A stretch of 64,000 bases of DNA from positions 1,612,001 through 1,676,000 of the forward strand of contig NW_026570235.1 of assembly GCF_019649055.1 (NCBI RefSeq), given 5' to 3'. The translations under genes and the position numbers were made by a program. Every line of letters starts with the position of its first letter. Position 1 is the stretch's first letter. This DNA comes from Paramacrobiotus metropolitanus. Its lineage: Eukaryota; Tardigrada; Eutardigrada; Parachela; Macrobiotidae. Below are positions 48,240 through 62,004 of the stretch, one piece after another. The notes below the pieces were generated by a model that ran no database searches, had not been told where the DNA came from, and saw nothing but the letters and a program-made list of their open reading frames with translations.

Positions 48240-50994
48240 ATGTGCGGAATTTGGGGATTATTTGGATCACCTCATCCAGACGTTTTCAAGTATTTGGAAG
48301 CGTGTCTACGCATTAAACATCGCGGACCAGATGCATTTCGGATTGAAGGTGACCATCACTTGCCACATTCATGTCTGGCATTCCATCGTTTATGCATTAT
48401 GGATGACCTGCACGGGATGCAGCCACTGCGGTTGCGCAAATTCCCTTATTTGTATCTGATTTACAATGGGGAAATCTACAACTTCCGAGTGGTAATTATT
48501 ATTAAACTGCTTATGTTTTATATAACTGCGTACAGGGTGATATATCTGTAGTATTACAAAAGTGTTAAATTGCATGGTGCAAGTTGCACCTGTGTATTAA
48601 AAAGCTTACTTACTTTTTGTATACAGCATATATGCACTTCAGTAGCGCACAGATTCTGTTTTTTTCGCTGCAGCTCCAAGATGACTTCAAATTCATCTAT
48701 GAAACTTCCTTAGACGGAGAAGTTCTTTTGCATTTGTACGATAAAGGTGGAATCGAACTGTGTGCCGAACAGCTGGACGGCGAATTTGCCTTCTGTCTGA
48801 TCGATACACAGAAGAAAAAGATCTTCGTGGGTCGCGACACGTATGGTGTGCGACCGGCATTCAAAATGGTCATCCCGAAGAAAGGCATTCTCGGGGTATC
48901 ATCGGAAGCGAAAGGTTAGGGAGATTCTGGTACTGTGTACAGCATTTTGAATATGTAAACAGGAAAGAATTCTAGTTTTGCGAACGGGTGGACTAGAAAA
49001 AACTAGCGCATACTGATATGACTGCTGAATGTTTTTATTTAGGTTTGGTGGAATTGGCCAAAAAGGATGAATATGCCGGCTCCCAGATTGAGCCCATAAA
49101 GCCCGGACATGTGGAGACGTACAATGTGAACGAGCAAGGATTTGTGCATCTGCATGAATCAAAGGCATTTTCGCGGACCGGCGAAATGCCGAAATACCGG
49201 ACACTTGTGTCAAAACTGAGTAAGCATTACCGGAAAATAGTCCCGCATTTGTTTCTGTGGAGTTATTATCGTTTAGAAACTTTCCGGTGAATTTTGTGCC
49301 AATTCAGACTTACAATATCCGTAATGTTATGATGCGCATGGCGTTGTACCTATACCTTCTTTTGATCTTTCAGCGGACGACGTGCTGAAAAACATTCAGA
49401 ATTTGTTGGTGGCCGCTGTACGGAAACGTCTGATGTCGCATCGTCGTATTGGGTGTTTCCTATCCGGTGGACTGGATTCCAGCTTAGTGGCGGCCATTCT
49501 GGTTAAAGAAGCGCGGGAAGGAGGCATTTCATATCCCATTCAAACCTTCGCCATTGGCATGGAAGGCAGCACCGATCTTATTGCTGCGCGAAAAGTTAGT
49601 ACACATCGTCCTGTCAAGTTAGCTTATAGGATTTTTTGCTTATAGCTGCCAAATTAAATCCATTAAATTTAAGGCGCATAGCAGTGACTCATTGATACAA
49701 TCTGAGCAATACTGGATATTTAAGGAAGAGTTATTTGAACTAGTGAAGATCGTTATAATTTAGGTAGCCAAACACATTCAGTCCGAACACCATGAAGTGG
49801 TTTTTACACCGGAAGAAGGCACCCGGGCAGTGGACGATGTCATATATCATTTGGAAAGCTACGACATAACAACAGTTCGAGCTTCAGTCGGTACGATAGT
49901 CTTTCGTAAACAGTTTCTATTTTCGAGCTTCAGTTGGTAATGCACACAGAGCAGCAACCAAAATTTTGTCTTCAGTAATTTTTTTGCGGTGGCGTACTCG
50001 TATCATATGTATGTTGTGCTATAATGTGCCCGATAACATGTCAAGCGAAATAGAAAGAGAAATCGGTTAACTTTTGTTTTGGGTACAGGAATGTATTTGA
50101 TATCGAAGTATGTCCGGGAAAAAACCGACACCGTGGTCATGTACTCGGGCGAAGGCTCGGATGAGGTGGCGCAGGGCTACATTTACTTCCATAAAGCGCC
50201 CACACCGGCAGCTGGTCATACAGAGAGTATCCGTCTGATGGATGACCTTTACATGTACGATGTACTGCGCGCCGATCGCACCACGGCTGCTCATGGCCTG
50301 GAACTGCGTCCGCCCTTCTTGGACCATCAGTTTGCTGCTTACTATTTGTCCCTACCGGAAGAACTGCGCGTGCCCAAAGATGGTATAGAAAAACATCTGC
50401 TGCGCAGCGCATTCGACGGCACGGATCTGCTTCCGCATGAAATTCTCTGGCGGCCGAAAGAAGCTTTCAGTGATGGCGTATCCTCCATGACCAAATCATG
50501 GTTTCAGATTCTGCAAGAATTCACCGCTGACTTGGTAAGCTTTGATAGTTTTACCACATTTGTATATTTCGTACAATTTACCATTTTTTTGCGCGCTATT
50601 TATTATCAGTTGCTTTTGACAGGGTTATTATTGTTTTAATAGTACGGTTACAATTTTTTGAAAATTATTATGCTGTGATCGGTGCGTTTGTAGCTCGCTT
50701 GCGGTATTAAGGTCGTATCGATGCATTTGCTCGTATTTATTAATTATCGATTCTCTTTTGCAAATAACCAGCGAACTTTACCTTGCTGATTAGGTTAGCG
50801 ACGATGAGTTTGCCCAAAGAGCAAAAATGTTTCCGCATCTGACTCCGGCAACAAAGGAAGCTTTCTACTACCGGAAAGTGTTTAACAGACATTATCCTGG
50901 GAGAGAAAAATGGATTCCATACTTCTGGATGCCCAAGTGGACGGACGCCACGGATCCATCGGCGAGGACACTGAACAACTACAAGCCAAATTAA
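48240..50994 (+). CDS. ASNS homologue: Asparagine synthetase (glutamine-hydrolysing)
   Basis: The enzyme makes asparagine from aspartate, ATP and glutamine in the cytosol. Seven exons: 48240-48491, 48674-48914, 49043-49219, 49374-49594, 49764-49890, 50089-50534, 50794-50994. The sum is 554 residues (human 561). The protein begins MCGIWGLFG, with Cys2 as the glutaminase nucleophile once Met is removed. The glutaminase domain shows HRGPDAF, YNGEIYN and GRDTYGVRP. The synthetase domain has the PP-loop [18 protein letters not shown] (here [11 protein letters not shown]) and SGEGSDE, then [15 protein letters not shown] and [10 protein letters not shown]. The end, [14 protein letters not shown], is typical. 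All catalytic motifs look intact. It lies 244 bp after the foldback element's right target repeat, so that element may sit close to its promoter. Confidence 0.97.
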
Positions 50995-53900
50995 ATGCTG
51001 GTAGCTGACTTCGTATTTTTGTTATGCGTTGTATTTAGTGCAGTTTACCTACCTGTTATATGAAAGCTGTCCGTTGTCCGTAACATCGTTAGTTTCACCA
51101 TGGCGTAGTAATTCAATACGCAAGATTATTCGATGGTTTTGGCGTTTTGCTATACCAGTGACGTGTTGCATAACTGCGGTATATTACTATATACTCGCAC
51201 TCGCAAGCATAGTGATTTCTCTGTATATTTTGACAGTTTCTTTTTTTTATGTAGGAAGACCATTGATTAAGGAAGCGCCGTCCGAAAAACCACAAAGATT
51301 CTTTTTGACACAGCGCACCTGCATACTTTATCCGCTCTCTCTTATATATGCTGTCTGCCGTCTCTCTCATTCTCTGGATGATCGCGTAACATAACTTGAC
51401 CGCAAAGTGACAACTGTTCTGTTCATCCTCACCTGCGCCATTTACGTAAGGCGCGATCATATTCATTTATTCCTCGTCAATCTTATGCCATATACTTAGA
51501 TCGATTCGTCTCCCTGAAAGCCGCTTAAGTAGATTGCAAATATGCTTCTGTTTTGTAGCATGTTTAGAGGGCTTAAGTATCATCATTATCTCTTGCAATA
51601 ATTGTGATGTAAGCGCCATCCATATGTATGTGCCGGGACGCCGGTCGGGTATGATTAGCCGTCGGTAAATGCATCCAGCGTCTTCCTTAGACACTGCACA
51701 CGACCAGTATTTAATCATCAGTTAATCCCTGACAACACGTCAACTGTCTAACGTGTGCCGGCTTTCAATGGCTGCTGGCAGTTTGTCCTTTGTTGCAAGT
51801 TTGTCATTGTTTTTGCATTTTGCAAGACTTTTCTCTGCCTTAAGTTACATATATCGGTATACGTCGCGAACAAAAAGGAATCAAATCAATGTAACATTCA
51901 CTAAAAAGGGGCTCGTAAATGAAAGCGCTATCAAAATAAAATTTATTTCTTTTTGCCGCGCTCGGTTAATTAAACGCAAATAATGCACAGTACATAGCTA
52001 TGTAGATTGTAGAATTGTAGTAGATATGCATTTTTCAGACACTGAACAAATCCATAAATCTCTCCTTTCATGACGTTGCGCTGATCCGCTTTATAAATTC
52101 TTGCTTTTCAATTAAAACTAGGTCTATGGGGCGATCACAGCGGGAAAGGGAAGAGGGAATACCATTTTTGCTGTCGACTGTGGATGCTGAAAAGTGAAGT
52201 GTTTCGCAAAGTTAAACGCACCAGTGGCATATTGGTCAGTCTCTCTCTGTGCAGTTTGATCAGCGTATCACATGTAATAGCGGGCGTCATAAATTTAAAT
52301 GAGCTAAGAGGGAGAGCACTGCTAAATTTTCAATGCCCAAATCACCACCTGTCACCAAAGCTTAACAAGGATTTTTGTTCGGCATTTATCCTGGAATCTG
52401 CGATATATACGCTGGCGTCCGGGCGTATTGCCCGAAAATCGGCGTTCCGTTGACATAATCTCTACACTTTCCCTTTATGGGCTCGAATACAATTTCAGAT
52501 TTTGATAACAATTGCACACGACAAAGGCAAACTGCAACGCTGCTTAGATTTTTATTTATCTTTTACCGATCTTCATTGAGGCGGCATATATCCTTTACGG
52601 CCGCAATATTTGTTGAACGTGTGTATGTTTATACAGTTTTGCACAATCATTATATTTAGACTGCGCCGTTACATAAATTGTATTCTTATGTCCGTTGTGC
52701 AGCAGATAGCTGCAGTGTGTATAAGAGACACGAACAATTGTAAAATAAATATTCTGATGCTTTATGCTACTCTTATGGTAATATGGATATCTTTCAGTCG
52801 CGGTATATGTATCACTTGATCACGATCCATGAATATCGGCGGTAGGAGAATAGAACTATTAAAAATCAAATGCAATAATTAAGAAGACCAACGGCTTAAC
52901 GCTATTGCATACGCGTACCAGAGAATTTTGCCCCATCATTACAAAATACATGTTTACTGGGACTAATATCGTCCACGGTATTGTTATTATTGTTATTACT
53001 TATTGCATATGGTATGTTAAAATAGCATGAAAAATAACAAGGGTAAATCGTACCGCATTAAAAGCAAAGCAGGCGGGATATATAATTGTACGAACGACTT
53101 CATATGTATAAATTAAACTGGTGATTACTAGCTCGGCTAAACTAATTTTTTCCAAAACGGTGGATTTTTTAAAAGAATTAAACTAGCACAAAGACTTTGT
53201 CGTGGTTAAAGTTTTGAAATTATAAAACAGGGTTGCTTACAAATTTTCTGCAGGAATAGCAGTAATCACGCTGTCTACCGAGAGGTCATACAATGATTTG
53301 GCAGTATGTCATAAGTCTTAACCGTTAGAATGGCTATCTTTCCGAATTCCATCCAGAGTTCCAGACATGTTGCGTAAGATGGTCAGGCGAAGTGGACTAT
53401 AGTCGGACGGGTTAGTGTTCGGTTAATTTGCATTTTTTCTGTAGTTCCCTTTTGAGCTAACAGACCAAATCCAGTGCGCATCAATGGTTGAGCCGATTAG
53501 CGGCAAAGAAGATTACCTTTTCAGGATGCTTTTTGTATGATGTTGAGTGACATTTGCGTAATCGAGCCATGCTGCGCTGGACGAGTGCTTCTAACAGTTT
53601 CTTCGTAGATTCGTTACCGAATCGGCAGAAGAAAAGCTAACGCGGGAAACAATAGGATCCCCTGCTGAAAAACTTTCAGTCTGATTACGATGCCGTCGAC
53701 ACATTTCACTGCGCACATTAACACACCATTACAAAGAGAGTTATTTAGGTTATTTCGGGTCAGGAAAATTATATATACATGAAATCTCAGACGTGCATGC
53801 AATACTTTGTAATATGTTCGTGTGTCTGTAATATTTCGTTCGAAAATTCGAGTTTATATGGTCTTTTGCCAAGCATTACATGCTTAGGTTTTCCTTTTAG

Positions 53901-56900
53901 TACTTAGTAAAACCTATGCTGTAAAAAGCTAACTCCGAATGAATGGATGAATTATATGTACCTTATTTTACGATAACATTACGAAACATTTTCGACAGCA
54001 TAATTAACTGTGTCTCTACAGTTTGTACAATGTACATAAATTGTCAAACCCATTAATTGATTTCAAGTGGATGTCAATTAAAACAATAGGTTGTCAAACT
54101 ATATTTAAAAACGTCTTAAGCACTTAATAAGAGCGTCGATTTAGGCAAAAACTTGACCAGACAGTAAAGCGTATACACTCTTGTTAGCCCAGTAATGCCC
54201 AAAAGGTATACGCATGTCGCCCAGGTACGAAAATGCGTAGACATTGTGGCAGACGTCGGCTTAAATTCTTATTAAAGTTGTCAGTTTGTCAGGCTTTGCG
54301 TGTACCGGGAGGCCTGCGAAACTATGGACAAAATACGGTATACAGTAACTGCATCGATTAAAGGAAATCAAAGGAACTGATTGTCTTAGATTTTGGTCAG
54401 AACTATAAAAGTAAAGAAGTTTAACAGATCGTGTCGTGTAAATTTTTGTTTGAGATGGTACTTACACAATTTTGGTAACGCTGATAATTCGGAGCATGCA
54501 CACCGGCAGACGATAAAATGATGCGCACCTTTCGGAGAAAGAATGGGTTCAAATTACCTCCCAGGATGGCTAATTATGACCCATTCAGCACAGTTGCGTC
54601 ATGTTTGGGCATAGTGGGAGGATGAAAAGAATTCAGAGAGAAAGGGCTTTTAAGGGCACCGATGCTAAATTTGTGCGTAGCCGAACTTGACCTTATCTTG
54701 TTCGCTGTACAGTGCGCATACAAATGTCGCGCCGTTTCTTTGCATTTAAAGCATTTACCGTCTCAAAAGTTCCAAACAAAGCAGTTTTTTTACCGGCTAA
54801 CGGGCCTTAATACTTGCTATAATTATTACGTTTCTCAGAAAATATAATTATAAAACATGTGAACAAGTAAATCAGCAGTTAAACATTATTTCAATATAGT
54901 CAGTATTGCATTAATACTACGGGGTTTTTTCGTTAACCGTGTCAGCAGCTTTTAATTGCATAATTTATATTATCCACTAAACAAACGTATTTATATTCAT
55001 CGCCGACCACTACTGTACGTAGTACAGTAAGTATCTGTATAAAATTATTTTTCCATAACAAAACTTTAGTAAAATAATCGTGCTTTATGCAAATACGAGG
55101 GCAAAGCCCAGTTCAGTCAGCGGCTGTAAAAGCTATTGTTTGATTTTCCGGATCCATCACCGCATCACCGCACTATATGTGGCAAGTATTCGGCTATTAA
55201 GAGCGTTTTAATGCATTTTGACACATTAATTTGAGCGAGGCAGTGGACGGGATTAAATATTTTATGGGCGTCATTTTTGCTCTTTAAAAGGAAAATGGCT
55301 AAATATATGTTGCTCTGCATCTCGCTGAACACCTGCCTGGAACACGCTGCTTTAAATCTGCTGAATCGGAGAATCCGTAGCAGGGCATTTTAGTTCCGTG
55401 CACGGTGCTCTTGATTCCATTCCCCATAAACGAGTTAAATTCGACAGGCAAAATACGTTATGCTCATAATCGGTAATGGAGCAGCGAAATCAAGAAAACC
55501 AAACCCCCTTGACCAAACTGATAGGATCAAAAATAAATTTTAAATACATTTTTTTGTTCTGAACATATTCGTAACCTACTGCAAAAAGATATACACTTAT
55601 ATATGCCGTAATGCACCTTGTAAGTAATGAAACAGCAGCAATACGATGCGATGTGCTGCAATACGATCGCTCCAACTGATCACTGATTTTGCGATTAAGT
55701 TAGTAATTTATTTGTTTTGTTTTGCCAGTGTTTCAAGTTGTGTACTGTTGAGCTTATAAACACATTTCATTTGAGTGTTGTTTTAATAGTAATTGTTATG
55801 AGTGAATATATTGAGTTTGCAGATAATTTTGAAACAAAAGTGGATGTTTATCTATTCTGTGAACTAAAGGCCGGTACAATGCCGACAACAGGCGCATAAA
55901 TTGACCGGCTTGGGCAATCAATGCACAGTGCCCGTACATAAACCTATTAAGCAGGTGGACGACAGAACGCGCTTTTTATACACAGCCGATGGAGAGCTTT
56001 TGTTTCAGTAGATGGAACAATTTCCTCGCCTGAGCAATCGCATAAAAATTTTTACAGTAATGAGAACGCCGGCCGATACAGGTTCACTGAACGAAGTTAT
56101 TTGCCTTCGCGGTCATTGTGTACAAATTGTACACGTACTTCAAAAATTAAACGTTTATTCAATAAATGACAAAGCATCAGTGGAAATCGCTTTTCCTTCG
56201 TTAAATCCCCCATACTTAGCTTACAGTGGCTAGAAAATTGATGACCTTACGGTTATAATTAGGTGCATGCAGCGGCATGCGCTAGGCGGACGAGGCCATA
56301 TATAATGCCGGTAGTCACAGTAATAATTCATACAGTATGGTTGACCTTCGGTTGTAATTCCTGAATATTAAGTATACCAAGATAATGCAAGATTCAAACT
56401 ACTGGTTTTCAACCAATGTTAAGGGCTGTGTGACGCGTCGCAAATGATTTTGGTATGTGTATAAGGTAGATTGAGTTGTTGTAAATGCGCCTGATTTTAA
56501 GCCTCACTGAAAAAGCGGTTAATACTTCACATTCTTAAAAAAACAGTTTTGCCCTATGCAGTATAAGAGACAACAAGAGCACTATAGAAATTCAGCTTTC
56601 TAAATTTGCAGTGAAACAATATAGGGATAATTCAAACTAAACGCGCGTATCAGCAGTGCCATATGACGCTATGTTGTCATAGCTAGCTAACACCTGTCGT
56701 CAATATGCGTGCCGCAGTCTGGAATTATGGTAGCAACGGTAAATATCCTTATCAATGTCTAAAATCTTTCCCCATTTAAATCTGGACATTTGATACTGGA
56801 GGAGGGAATGAAGGAGCACAGTTTAAATTAGCTGTAAATATGCACGTTCCGACCGATTAACTATTGTTAATTGTTTGGCTTTTCTCGCCAAGCGGACATG

Positions 56901-57856
56901 TTAACAAGCAGTCATTGTCGGCAATCAGTTCTTTTGCGGCTTTATCGTCGGAAAAGCATATATACCGCGCATACGCCGGGAATGAAATGAACTCATTATC
57001 GATCCCATTAAATTCTGCCGAAAAAAGTAGCGACTTTCGGCCTAATGAATGCTGCAATTATCGGCATGATGGAATAGTCAGAATCTTGGACTGATTAGGC
57101 GACTGCATTCGACACGCGATAGGCATCAACCTTCATCCAGATTTCGCCGATATGGACGGTAGACTTGTGTTTTGGAGATAAAAAAGATATAATAATTATG
57201 CTTGTAACAGAAGAAACTTTAGCGACTCCAAATGTTCATTTGCAGGTAGATCCGACAAAGTAAATCCTAGTTTAATTACTCTACCTTAGGCGCAACCATA
57301 TTCTGTTCCATATATGCGTAAATACGAAAATCGATGAAATAAGAGTAATAGAAGTCCTAGGAACTAAATACCTCGCTCTTGTTTTAGTCCATTTTACTAA
57401 AGAAAACACAAAAAAATTACAGATATAAATTTGCCCAGTAGCTGCAGTTTCCTTAGACTGAGTTGGCAAGAAATGCGATACATTGGCACTTGTCTTCTCG
57501 CGTTACAATGTTATGGTATGAATTCAACGTACAGATACTTTGCGTCTTAATATTTGTATCATGTTGTGACTTGTAAAAGTAATTTTTTTCCCGCTTGATT
57601 GATAAAGATGGCGCTGCAATAATTTGCTAACAGAACTGCAATATTATTATAATTGATATTTATTTATGGTGTTAATGGCGTTGTGTCCATACAAATGCGC
57701 TCACGGCATCGAAAAATTTATACTTCAGGCGTTTCATTGAACCGGATTTACACAGCTAATTGCTTCGAAACGTTGCTTATGTAAACAAGCGCTGCAGTTT
57801 GTACTGGAAAGGTAAACCACAAAGAAAGAACAGTAAACAATAAACCTATAAAATAG
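50995..57856. other. Gene-poor region of about 6.9 kb
   Basis: No recognisable protein or RNA gene on either strand. The left end holds the ASNS 3' region. Short open frames here are of the length expected by chance in AT-rich DNA and lack splice-consistent continuation. Regulatory DNA for the neighbouring bHLH gene could lie here, but nothing specific is visible. Confidence 0.45.
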
Positions 57857-58492
57857 TTACATAAACTGAAAACAGTTTAATCCATTTTGGACATTAGCAC
57901 TGTTGTCAAACTGAAAATTCGAACCGGCATTGTACATTGCACTATCTTCACTGGATTCATTGCTGCACCACGATGTGTTGGGGCTGCAGTCGGAAGTGGG
58001 CCACGGATACATTCCCGACAAAAGCGATTCCAGGTTCTCAGGGTAGAAATTATGCGGCACGTCCAGAGCTTTTTCCTCCGCCGGGTAAACACTATGATGG
58101 GGTTCCGTATTATACGCAGAATACGACATATCCTGATCGCCGGCATCCTTACCCGGCGATGCTTTCAGCACTTGCGTTAACTTTTCAATGTATGTGATGG
58201 ACAAGCGCAGTGTCTCAATTTTGGTTAATTTCGACTCATCGGGATTCTGTGGTAGGATGAGACGCAGACGCTCCAGGGCGTTGTTCAGGCTGTGCATCCG
58301 GTTGCGTTCGCGATCATTGGCTTTCAGACGGCGGGTTTTCTTTAGTTTCTGCACAAAGGTCGGGCTGCGACAACGGCCGCGCGGCCGGCTGTAGCGTTTG
58401 GGCTTGACCGCTGATGTTGACTTCGTTGTTGTCGCGGAAACGTTGCTCGCTGCTGATTTGACGATGTCGGCTTCCGGTGACATCGGCTCCAT
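57857..58492 (-). CDS. Neurogenin/Tap-like bHLH transcription factor
   Basis: Proneural bHLH factors bind E-boxes as dimers with E-proteins and promote neural fate. From the in-frame Met at 58492 the frame gives 211 residues with no intron. A basic stretch (KRYSRPRGRCRSP) precedes the bHLH at about residues 54-108: basic region RRLKANDRERNRMH with the E-box-contacting Glu62, helix 1 SLNNALERLRLILP, loop, and LTKIETLR opening helix 2. The basic region and helix 1 match the neurogenin/Tap/NeuroD group. Helix 2 continues LSITYIEKLTQVL rather than FAHNYIWAL, so the exact orthology is open. The C-terminal half is Ser/Asn/Tyr-rich. The frame stays open upstream to 58552 (His-rich) behind a TTTGCAG acceptor-like site, so a 5' exon may add residues. 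Confidence 0.88.
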   Translation of the reverse strand: MEPMSPEADIVKSAASNVSATTTKSTSAVKPKRYSRPRGRCRSPTFVQKLKKTRRLKANDRERNRMHSLNNALERLRLILPQNPDESKLTKIETLRLSITYIEKLTQVLKASPGKDAGDQDMSYSAYNTEPHHSVYPAEEKALDVPHNFYPENLESLLSGMYPWPTSDCSPNTSWCSNESSEDSAMYNAGSNFQFDNSANVQNGLNCFQFM

Positions 58493-61400
58493 CTTGATGT
58501 CTGAGTGATTATGTGTGATGTGGTGGTGGTGGGACAAGTGTAGCTGCTGCAAAGTGAACTATTCGCAATGGGTGTGCGTGCCGGCACACGTGCCGGAGAT
58601 TTATCTTTTCCGTTATAGCCAATTAATCGAAAGCTTTCACATACAATAAGAAAACTTTTCCATTTTTCTCCCTTACCCTTATAATAATGCAGCTGCAGTT
58701 CATATATAATTAAAGTTTAGTTTAACTCAATCAAGGCTGAGAGTTTAAGCGATTAAAGAAAACTTTTGGCAACTTACTTAAAAGATAAAATTATTCTGTA
58801 CATCTGTCCGTTTTAGTGAAATTTTCGCCAAAAATTAAATTTGTACAACCATGATGTGCTCATTTAATATAATTATTATGCGCAGAAAGTTAGCTATGAC
58901 ATTGCCCATATCAATTATTATGCATCGCATAATTACAAAACTGAGTTGACAAACTTACCGACATATTTCGGAAAACGACAAGGAGTTACAGGTTGCAATA
59001 AACGGCTTTATATACCGTAAGGAGAGTGGTGTATAACGAGAATATTAAGATATAAAACACCGTTTCCGTTGAAATTCGGATAACACAAAATAAGTCAAAT
59101 ATCACGCGAACAGGCAAGTGAGGCAAAACGAATCAGCGGTGCACTGATTATAACGTATCGATACAGCCCAACCGGAATCGCTCAAGTGGTCGCGTGGCTT
59201 GGACTAACACACTGCACGCGTCGTTCGTAAGCCCAGCAAAATTTAGCATCCGCCGTAAAAGGTGGGGAATTTAGGTGCATAATCCTAACAATACCCCGGC
59301 CAGCCCGCGAATGCTTTGCCAGTGCGGCGTCGTCCCGGGTTTATTGGATTCTAACCGGAGGAGGAGCCATGGATTCGTCAGTACAATGATGCCGGTTAGA
59401 CTTTTCAGCCTGTTTCCCTTGCTACGCTATATTGTGCACACACGAACGGGATTGCATCCAGTGCTCTGTGTTCGTCCGCGGCAACTCCACCCCGACGCTT
59501 ACCATGTTGAGGAGATTTCACAAAGACTCCGGGTGTCACAGCGCAAAGCATTGCATGGGGTCCAATCAGAGTGCTCTGGCGCGCAAGCCCGATCCGCTTC
59601 AGTGATCAACCATGCCCTCTTGTTAACGCCGCGTATATTATTATGCTTTGGCACTGTAGCGTAGTTTTGTGGCCGCATAGATTTTAAACACGGTACATTA
59701 AAATATTAATTTTATATACGAAATGAAACGCCGAGGAACATGACACAATGTGATGCATACTGTGAGTAACGATTTTTATTTGTAATTACTGCAGATGCAT
59801 AAGATAATAGAATAAGGAATCGATTGAAGGGAATTAGTACTCGTGCAGCTAGTCCGGCATTTTAGCTGTGAAGTTAGGCGAGATTTCAGCGTTTTCAACG
59901 TTCTGAACTATGCTACAAAGTTACACAATAATTTTGCTTACAGTTACAGTTATCACAGGTACGTATGAAAATTATTGACCGTACATTTAGACGCAGCAGG
60001 TAACAGCAGGAGATTTAGATCTCCGTAGGCACGTGGAAAAATAAGTAGTCGACAAGTCTACAAAATTCTCTACATGGTTTTCTCGGACGGTGAATGGTGT
60101 TTCTTAATCTTCCGCAAATTATTTGTAAATCTGCAGTAAAGGGTGACCTGTTGAGCAAACTTCAATGAACCTTTGGCAATAGGAGCGCTTTCTAGATTAT
60201 CACCTTTTCTTATTAACTGAAGCATAATCTGATTACTCGTTTTCATCGAATCTTTGTTATTGTATACAGACACATGCCGTTTGAATTAGTGCAAAGAGCA
60301 TTGTTATTTGCTACATAGAAAAGGTACACCTACGCCTTTTCTGTCTCATATTAAATGCCCATCAGGCCAAATGCTCTTTCTGTCGCAAAACTCCATTCAT
60401 TCCTGCTGATAGTCTTTTATTTTAAACACACTTACCGCCTGGTACAGTACCCAAACTTTACACGGGTCAAATGTAAAGCAATGACCTTTAGCCTCGCAAA
60501 CTGCCACTATCTTGCCGTGTCGAAAAATAAAGTTTTCGTTTCATTCAAGTAGGTTGATCGACACTCGGCACTCGGCAGTATAATGTTCTGCTCGTTCAGT
60601 ACTTTCGTATTGTAACTAACCGTATCACAAATGACAACTCTTAAAACATTTAAAACTAACTTCAGCAGTGACTAACAGATGTGTAAGTTGGGCTTCGTTA
60701 ATCGTAACTGTGTGGTGTCCATAAAAAGTATGCGTACTTGTAGTATGTACTATGCACGTTTTAGCTGTTGAAATCTTAAAGTTTGCCGGTGGTCAAAAGG
60801 TGTGCTCATTGTGTTGTAATTAATGCACCAAAAAACCATGATTGTTTTACAAATTCTCGAGTCAAGAATGAACGTCGTCTTCATTGAAGTCACACAGATA
60901 CGCAAGCAACTGTAATATAATAATATTATAAAACGATTTTTTCTCGAAGGGCGCAACGTAAAGAAATTGGTATAATAGAGCCCTCTTAAATATGACGATT
61001 TCATTCATCTACTGCATGTATGAAAGCCTTCATAAATTTAGGATTATACGAGAAATGTTATCTCACTTTTGGAATTTTTGGCCGTACATGAAGCAGTTGA
61101 ATTACTATTCCAATGGAAATTGGATCGTTTCCTTCCTCTTCTTTAAAATGATCCTGCTTAGAAGTGGTGGAAATCATTAGAGCCTTAGGTAAACATCAGA
61201 TGGGTTACGCGTCACTGCTTCCGGTTAAGTTTACAGCATGCCGCATCTACAAAGCTATCCAGTATCCACAAAGTCTGAGAGAACACCGTACCCCCTTAAG
61301 TACCTTGAAAGTTTAAATATCGTGCTTTAGGGTTAACCAATGTATTAAAAATCCGAACCTATTCTGTACACTGGCGATTTTGATTTTAAAGCATCATATA

Positions 61401-62004
61401 TTATCAAAAATACCTTGTAAATATTTGTGTCTTTAATTTTCCACTTCAAATATGAATTTTATGCCGTACATGTGGCTTGCAATTGTCTGATACTTTTCTG
61501 TGCATACTTCTATATATAGATATAAAGAATGTGTAAAACAAAGAACGATATTGTATGAACTGACCAGTGATACATAGTCGCAACTCGCAGGTTTGTATTA
61601 AAACTAAATTAATAACCGAGATTTTATTCTTACGCAGGACGAATTGATTTATTCGTTTGTTACATGTTTTCAATGAGTGGGGAACAATACGCAGTTCTTA
61701 TGGTCAAAATGTATTGAATTTATCGAGCCACATTATAAATAATTATAGACCTGTGCGCCGTAAATAGACATATACTGTGCGATATAGACATATACAGTTG
61801 ATCAGAGTGATAAATTACGGAGCGCGTTTCAAACATTTACATTAAATTAATTTTGGTTTTTCAAGCGCACGTTACGTTCTCACCCTTATTTACATACTCG
61901 TATCGAAGTGCTGCTATCTGCTATCAGGACTATTTTTGTTAGAAATTTAGAACCATGTGTTCTCTTTATTGGCAGCATTTATATTTACGGCGCACAGGTC
62001 TGAC
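58493..62004. other. Intergenic between divergent bHLH and TECPR1 genes
   Basis: Upstream region of the bHLH gene on the left and of TECPR1 on the right. 58493-58552 may be coding if the bHLH gene has a 5' exon. A more GC-rich patch at 59150-59660 includes an open frame of 129 codons without recognisable similarity; I treat it as non-coding. The rest is AT-rich with nothing identified. Confidence 0.45.

Noticed and set aside
48121-48459. Open frame overlapping the ASNS start in another frame
   Set aside because: The ASNS frame with MCGIWGLFG is conserved and starts at 48240; this one is a shadow.
51029-51394. Hydrophobic open frame of 121 codons after ASNS
   Set aside because: No family match. 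It begins in the ASNS 3' region and AT-rich DNA readily yields hydrophobic chance frames.
59275-59664. Open frame of 129 codons on the plus strand
   Set aside because: No recognisable domain, no credible splicing and low-complexity Arg/Ser/Leu composition. It lies in a GC-richer patch where longer chance frames are expected.
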